Source of the DNA: Roseibium sediminicola
GTDB taxonomy: Bacteria > Pseudomonadota > Alphaproteobacteria > Rhizobiales > Stappiaceae
Assembly: GCF_023156505.1 (NCBI RefSeq)
Contig: NZ_JALNMJ010000030.1
Coordinates: 1 to 52,777 of the forward strand
Direction of reading: 5' to 3'
DNA length: 52,777 nucleotides
Below the pieces are notes generated by a model, which did not search any database, had not been told where the DNA came from, and was given only the letters and a program-made list of their open reading frames with translations. A program made the position numbers and the translations under genes. The stretch's first letter is position 1. Every line of letters starts with the position of its first letter. This document shows positions 52,544 through 52,777 of the stretch, piece by piece.

Positions 52544-52777
52544 TGGTTGTGGCTCTTGAAGGGCTCATTGCCGAGCTCCCTTGTCACTGTAACAACGTGA
52601 CCGCCTCGACAGTACCCATTGGGCCGCAGGTGAGACGAGATTTCAGGCATGTGGCGTCTTCATCCATTCCAGCGCTTCTCCGTCAATCCCCCTATCCGGC
52701 GATAGACGGCGGCCGCATCCTGGTGATAAATCCCGACAAAGAGGAGCGATTGCCGTGCCAAACTGCACCCTTGCCGA
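52544..52777. other. Right-edge stretch
   Basis: No complete gene. A minus-strand reading near the edge (LLFVGIYHQDAAAVYRRIGG) faintly recalls the C-terminal end of GNAT acetyltransferases, but the frame stops soon after and I would not annotate it as one. Confidence 0.25.

Noticed and set aside
52544..52777. GNAT acetyltransferase at the right edge
   Set aside because: Only a short weak resemblance on the minus strand with an early stop; not enough to annotate.

Overview
The window looks like accessory DNA, probably plasmid or a conjugative/mobilizable island, from an alphaproteobacterium. This rests on a Ti-plasmid-type conjugation block (traA-traF-traB-traH diverging from traC-traD-traG), the Opp- and Rbs-type ABC importers, and IclR/TetR/SMP-30/enolase-superfamily catabolic genes of the kind found in Rhizobiales and Rhodobacterales. 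Most of it is fairly GC-rich, with AT-rich patches at about 1.1-1.5 kb and 26-28 kb. No rRNA, tRNA, CRISPR array or replication gene was seen.

Region 1 (0.4-14.1 kb). A membrane GGDEF protein is followed by a catabolic locus. Reading leftward from 11.5 kb, a tightly packed operon encodes an enolase-superfamily dehydratase, an SDR dehydrogenase, a family-5 solute-binding protein, two permeases, a fused double ATPase, a Cys-type sulfatase and a DapA-fold lyase. Diverging from it are an IclR regulator fused to an SMP-30/gluconolactonase domain and a free SMP-30 lactonase. Together they suggest import, desulfation and non-phosphorylative catabolism (dehydrogenase, lactonase, dehydratase, aldolase) of a sugar or sugar acid. 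The substrate is not identifiable from sequence.

Region 2 (14.1-24.2 kb). After an IS5-type scrap come an aldehyde dehydrogenase, a degenerate enolase-superfamily protein, a TetR regulator and a RidA protein on the + strand, then an Rbs-type ABC importer on the - strand. A second + unit follows: DUF1326, DUF2182 membrane protein and alpha/beta hydrolase. The same 20-bp operator, ACGTTAC-N6-GTAACGT, lies in front of the dehydrogenase and in the divergent promoter between the importer and the DUF1326 unit. This ties all of these genes into one probable TetR regulon.

Region 3 (24.2-33.1 kb) is a mobile-element graveyard. It holds an IS5-type fragment, an intact-looking IS481-type element, AT-rich DNA with a frameshifted glutathione transferase and an HxlR regulator, three adjacent IS3-family copies, and a 5'-truncated group II intron with its maturase and domain V. 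The intron sits in an IS3 transposase remnant.

Region 4 (33.1-41.9 kb) is the DNA-processing part of a conjugation system. It includes a recognisable MOBQ-type oriT between traA and traC. The mating-pair formation genes are not in the window.

Region 5 (42-52.8 kb) contains an IS3 element that cut a metallophosphoesterase gene, a winged-helix Fic protein lacking the catalytic histidine, and a WYL regulator and a DUF4336 gene each cut by an IS66 element. Beyond these lie a TetR regulator, a periplasmic binding-like protein and a MerR-SDR pair with a classic 19-bp-spacer MerR promoter, flanked by 90-bp imperfect direct repeats.
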